DNA from: Vicinamibacterales bacterium
GTDB lineage: Bacteria > Acidobacteriota > Vicinamibacteria > Vicinamibacterales > UBA2999
Assembly: GCA_041659285.1 (NCBI GenBank)
Contig: JBAZYO010000011.1
Location: 135,417-199,416, forward strand
Direction: 5' to 3'
DNA length: 64,000 nt
Part shown: positions 60,997 to 64,000 of the stretch, piece by piece
Layout of the letters: the number at the start of each line of letters is the position of its first letter
Position numbering within the stretch: the first letter of the stretch is position 1
Translations under genes and position numbers: made by a program
The notes under the pieces: model-generated
Database searches by the model: none
Told to the model about the DNA's origin: nothing
What the model saw: only the letters and a program-made list of their open reading frames with translations

Positions 60997-63644
60997 ACTG
61001 GCTCACCCGGTTGATGCGGCATGAGCGGCTTGAAGCCCAGCTCGACGCCGAATTGCGTGATCACTTCGAGCGGCTGGTGCTCGACTACGTACGCGACGGA
61101 CTGAGCGAACCCGACGCCCGCCGGCGGGCGCGGCTGGAATTCGGCGGGCTCGATCAGGTCAAGGAGGTCTGTCGCGACGCCCGTGGCACGCGTTGGTTCG
61201 AGGAGTTCACGCAGGATGTTCGCTATGGCTGGCGCGGGCTCATGCGTAACCGCAGCTTCGCCATCGTGGCGATACTGACGCTGGCGCTCGGCGTAGGCGC
61301 CAATACCGCCGTATTCGGCGTCATCAACGCGTTGCTGCTGCGGCCGCTGCCTGTGCCCGATCCAACCGGCTTGATTTCGCTCCAGCGACGAGTCGGCACG
61401 CAGGCCGGCGGAAATTTCTCGTATCCGCAGGTACTCGAGCTATCGAAACAGGGTGACCTGTTCAAGCTCCTCTGCGGCTTCGGCCGCGATCAGGTGACCG
61501 TCGGGCCTGCCGGCGCGATGGAACCCGCCGTCGTGGCCTGGGTCAGCGGACACTATTACGACACTCTGGGTTTGTCGCCGCAAGCCGGGCGGCTGCTGAT
61601 ACCCGCTGACGACGAGCCGGGTGCATCGCCATCGGCGGTGCTCAGCGATGCGTATTGGACGCGACGCTTCGGCCGCAACCCAGGCGTGATCGGCGAATCG
61701 ATCCAGATTGAGGGCGTGCCGGTGCCGATCGTCGGCGTCAGCCCTGCGGGCTTTACCGGCGCCAACGTCGGCGAGGCCGTGGACCTAACGCTCGCCATCC
61801 AGTCGCGGCTGGTGGTGCGGCCGGATCAGCCGTTCTATACCGGACCGGGAGCGCGCTGGCTGCGGATCCTCGCGCGGCCCCAGCCGGATCTCCCTCAAGA
61901 CCAGTTGCAGGCGCGGGCCATCGTCGTGTGGCGACAGCTGATGGAAGCCTCGATTCGGCCCACGACCCTGCCGGAGGATCGGCGACGCCTGATGTCGGAG
62001 GAGCTCGACGTGTTGCCGGGCCGGACCGGCACCAGCCTGGTGCGTGCCGAATTCCGCTTCCCGCTGCAGATCGCCATGGGCTTTGTGATCGTGGTGCTGC
62101 TGATTGCGTGCGTCAACGTGGCGAATCTGCTGCTGGCCCGCGGTGCGACTCGCCAGCGCGAGATCGCCGTGCGCCTGTCGATCGGCGCGGGCCGCGCGCG
62201 GATCGTCCGGCAGTTGCTGACCGAGAGCACGCTGATTGCGGTCGGGGGCATGGCGGCCGGCCTCGTGGTGGCATGGATAGGGAGTCGCGCGCTGCTGACT
62301 CTGATGGCGGCCGGCCGGGGACTCGAAGGCGCCGGCGCACTTGCATTGAACCTCACGCCGGACTGGATGATGGTGGCTGTCACGATTCTGATGGTTGGCG
62401 GCACCACGCTGATCTTCGGGGTGGCACCGGCCTGGCGCGCGTCACGCGTGCAACCGGGCGCCGCGATGAGCGCCTCTGGTCGCGTGGCCGAATCACACGG
62501 ACGCCTGGGATCGTCGCTCGTGATCGCGCAAGTCGCGCTGTCGCTAGTCCTGGTCATCGGCGCAGGTCTCTTCGCGCGGACGCTGTACAACCTCCGCGCC
62601 CTGGATCGCGGCTTCGATGTCACCGATGTCCTGGTGGTCGGGACTTCGGCCCAACGCGCCGGATTCACCGGGCCGAAACTCGCGGCGTTCAACAGCCAGT
62701 TGCTGACCTTCATCGAACAGGTCCCCGGCGTACGCGCGGCCAGCGTAGCGGCGATCACGCCACTCGCCGGAGGCGGCATCACCCAGGCTATTGCCGTAAA
62801 CGGCGTCAGGACTGGGGAAGGCGAGATGCACTTCAACAGCGTGGGCCCGCGTTACTTCGACGCTATGCGGACGCCGATCGTCGCTGGCCGCGACTTTGCG
62901 CGCGGCGACGGCCCCGCGGGCCCATACGTGGCGATCGTCAACGAAGCGTTCGTCCGGCAATACATGACTGGACCTCCGCTCGGCCAGCGCGTGTCGGTGC
63001 TGGGCTCGGCGCGTGAGATGCAGGTGGTCGGCGTGGTCAAAGACACTGCATATGAAACACTGCGCGAAGCGCCGCCCACGGTTTACTCCGCGCACCAACA
63101 ACGGCTGGCCGCGGCGACGTTTGTCGTCCACGCGCCTGGCGCGACGGCCGCAGTGGCCTCGGCCATTCGCGCTGAAGTGCAATCGCGGCTGGGCGGTCGA
63201 CTGCCACGAATCAGCACGCTCACCGATCAGTTGGAAGGCAGCCTCGTGCTGGAGCGGCTGCTGGCGCGAGCGACACTGATGTTCGGCGCCCTCGCACTGG
63301 CGCTGGCGGCGGTCGGACTCTACGGGCTGACGTCATACTGGGTCACGAGCCGGACACGTGAGATCGGAGTGCGCGTGGCGCTCGGCGCGCGAACGGCCTG
63401 TGTTTTGCGGTTGGTGCTGGGAGACGCGCTGCGAATGGTCGCCTTCGGCGTAGCGGCAGGCCTCGTGAGCGCTTGGGGCCTGAGTCGATTGATCGAGAGC
63501 ATGATCTTCGGATTGAGCGCGACCGATATCACCACCGTCGCGTTCGCCGTCATAGTACTGGTATTCACCGGATTGCTCGCGGGCCTTATTCCGGCTAGAA
63601 GGGCGACCAGAATCGACCCACATCTCGCGCTTCGCAACGAATAA
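60993..63644 (+). CDS. ADOP-type MacB/FtsX permease
   Basis: The protein has 883 residues. An N-terminal permease-prefix region (RLEAQLDAELRDHFERLVLD) precedes the first membrane helix (IVAILTLALGVGANTAVFGVINALLLRPL), a signature of this family. A large MacB-like periplasmic domain follows (about 120-360), then FtsX-type three-helix blocks (MGFVIVVLLIACVNVANLLLARG), repeated once more, ending LIPARRATRIDPHLALRNE. It lacks an ABC ATPase of its own and would depend on a separate ATPase or act alone. It is co-transcribed with PadR. Confidence 0.93.
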   Translation: MNWLTRLMRHERLEAQLDAELRDHFERLVLDYVRDGLSEPDARRRARLEFGGLDQVKEVCRDARGTRWFEEFTQDVRYGWRGLMRNRSFAIVAILTLALGVGANTAVFGVINALLLRPLPVPDPTGLISLQRRVGTQAGGNFSYPQVLELSKQGDLFKLLCGFGRDQVTVGPAGAMEPAVVAWVSGHYYDTLGLSPQAGRLLIPADDEPGASPSAVLSDAYWTRRFGRNPGVIGESIQIEGVPVPIVGVSPAGFTGANVGEAVDLTLAIQSRLVVRPDQPFYTGPGARWLRILARPQPDLPQDQLQARAIVVWRQLMEASIRPTTLPEDRRRLMSEELDVLPGRTGTSLVRAEFRFPLQIAMGFVIVVLLIACVNVANLLLARGATRQREIAVRLSIGAGRARIVRQLLTESTLIAVGGMAAGLVVAWIGSRALLTLMAAGRGLEGAGALALNLTPDWMMVAVTILMVGGTTLIFGVAPAWRASRVQPGAAMSASGRVAESHGRLGSSLVIAQVALSLVLVIGAGLFARTLYNLRALDRGFDVTDVLVVGTSAQRAGFTGPKLAAFNSQLLTFIEQVPGVRAASVAAITPLAGGGITQAIAVNGVRTGEGEMHFNSVGPRYFDAMRTPIVAGRDFARGDGPAGPYVAIVNEAFVRQYMTGPPLGQRVSVLGSAREMQVVGVVKDTAYETLREAPPTVYSAHQQRLAAATFVVHAPGATAAVASAIRAEVQSRLGGRLPRISTLTDQLEGSLVLERLLARATLMFGALALALAAVGLYGLTSYWVTSRTREIGVRVALGARTACVLRLVLGDALRMVAFGVAAGLVSAWGLSRLIESMIFGLSATDITTVAFAVIVLVFTGLLAGLIPARRATRIDPHLALRNE

Positions 63645-63714
63645 GCGGGGCCGGGCCTGACGTCGGCCGGTTGGAGCATGACTGCACCACTCCACATCGG
63701 CTACCCTCTGTCGA

Positions 63715-63858
63715 ATGAGCGACGATGCTCCACAAGAAGAACAGCCATTCGAGCCTTTGCTCTGCGACGACTGTTTTTGCGATTACGGCTTCTCGTCTCG
63801 ATCGAAGTTCTCAGCGCGCAACCGCGCGAAGCCCTCGGGGTTCCGTTCGCAATGGTAA
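63715..63858 (+). CDS. Small Cys-rich ORF
   Basis: A 47-residue frame from ATG at 63715 to TAA at 63856-63858 contains LLCDDCFCDYGFSSRSKF, with three cysteines in CDDCFC. No ribosome-binding site is clear. It could be a small zinc-binding protein or chance. It ends 15 bp before the IS3 element. Confidence 0.3.
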   Translation: MSDDAPQEEQPFEPLLCDDCFCDYGFSSRSKFSARNRAKPSGFRSQW

Positions 63859-63873
63859 TAGTAATGGTCCGGC

Positions 63874-64000
63874 TGACCTGCCCGGTCTTTTTCGGACCAC
63901 CTGAAGCCTGAGAGAATGGCCCCTCGGACCACGAGGGAGCCATGAAGAAGACCCGATTTACCGAAGAGCAGATGGTCACGATTCTGCGGGAGGCGGATGC
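63874..64000 (+). mobile_element. IS3-family element, left end, partial
   Basis: The element appears to begin TGACCTGCCCGGTC at 63874, the TG...-type terminus of IS3-family inverted repeats, and continues past the right edge. Its first gene (63943 on) is OrfA-like. Confidence 0.7.
63943..64000 (+). CDS. IS3-family OrfA, partial
   Basis: The ATG at 63943 follows GAGGGAG and encodes KKTRFTEEQMVTILREAD..., the start of IS3-family OrfA (HTH) proteins. It is cut by the right edge. A separate OrfB relic of the same family lies at 2159-2227. Confidence 0.8.

Overview
The window is a contig from a GC-rich bacterium. The best guess is Acidobacteriota, possibly Vicinamibacteria. This rests on gene style only: a PadR regulator overlapping an ADOP-type MacB/FtsX permease, a long FG-GAP/HYR surface protein, TPR and EF-hand exported proteins, and an AI-2E transporter with an extra C-terminal domain. 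No rRNA or ribosomal marker is present to confirm it.

Layout. (1) About 1-9770 is an accessory island ending at a tRNA-Ser (9775-9863, minus). It holds a two-gene ubiquitin-like module (a UBL-E2 fusion and a JAB-E1 fusion that runs off the left edge), an IS3-type transposase relic, and a five-gene operon on the minus strand: SIS-HAD fusion, phosphoribosyltransferase-like protein, P-loop ATPase, unknown Rossmann-like protein, and PfkB kinase. The five genes overlap at every junction. This operon is the strongest candidate for an uncharacterised system. (2) 9.9-27.9 kb looks like core chromosome: polysaccharide deacetylase, YihY, AI-2E transporter, phosphoesterase, MA-type peptidase, TadA, a barrel/PBP-like/hybrid-kinase operon, an ECF-like sigma factor, and the giant HYR-repeat protein. 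(3) 28-44 kb is an export-heavy copper/redox cluster: two multicopper-oxidase-like proteins, a very large cupredoxin/beta-helix protein split by an apparent frameshift, an SCO1-like protein, and a cytochrome c fused to a periplasmic-binding-protein domain. A divergent response regulator and a degenerate soluble kinase sit beside it. (4) 44-48.4 kb holds TPR, membrane and small exported proteins, plus an EF-hand/lectin-like gene broken by an in-frame amber codon. (5) tRNA-Arg (48553-48629) is followed by a tyrosine integrase and an excisionase-like gene, then a second accessory region to about 59.8 kb. That region carries HEPN-like, DUF5677, DUF2971, bactofilin-like, DUF4062 and zinc-ribbon/PIN-like genes. 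(6) 59771-59844 is a convincing integron attC site just downstream of a RibD-type deaminase gene, followed by the PadR/ADOP pair and the left end of an IS3-family element cut by the right edge.

How the parts may work together. The ubiquitin-like module carries all four conjugation activities (modifier, E2, E1, JAB peptidase) in two proteins. The five-gene operon joins nucleotide/sugar-phosphate chemistry (PRTase, kinase, phosphatase, sugar-phosphate-binding SIS) to an ATPase switch and a possible ligand sensor, which suggests a nucleotide-based conflict system. The copper cluster probably performs extracytoplasmic metal or phenol oxidation, with SCO1 and cytochrome c handling copper and electrons. 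All functional statements come from reading motifs; no database search was run.
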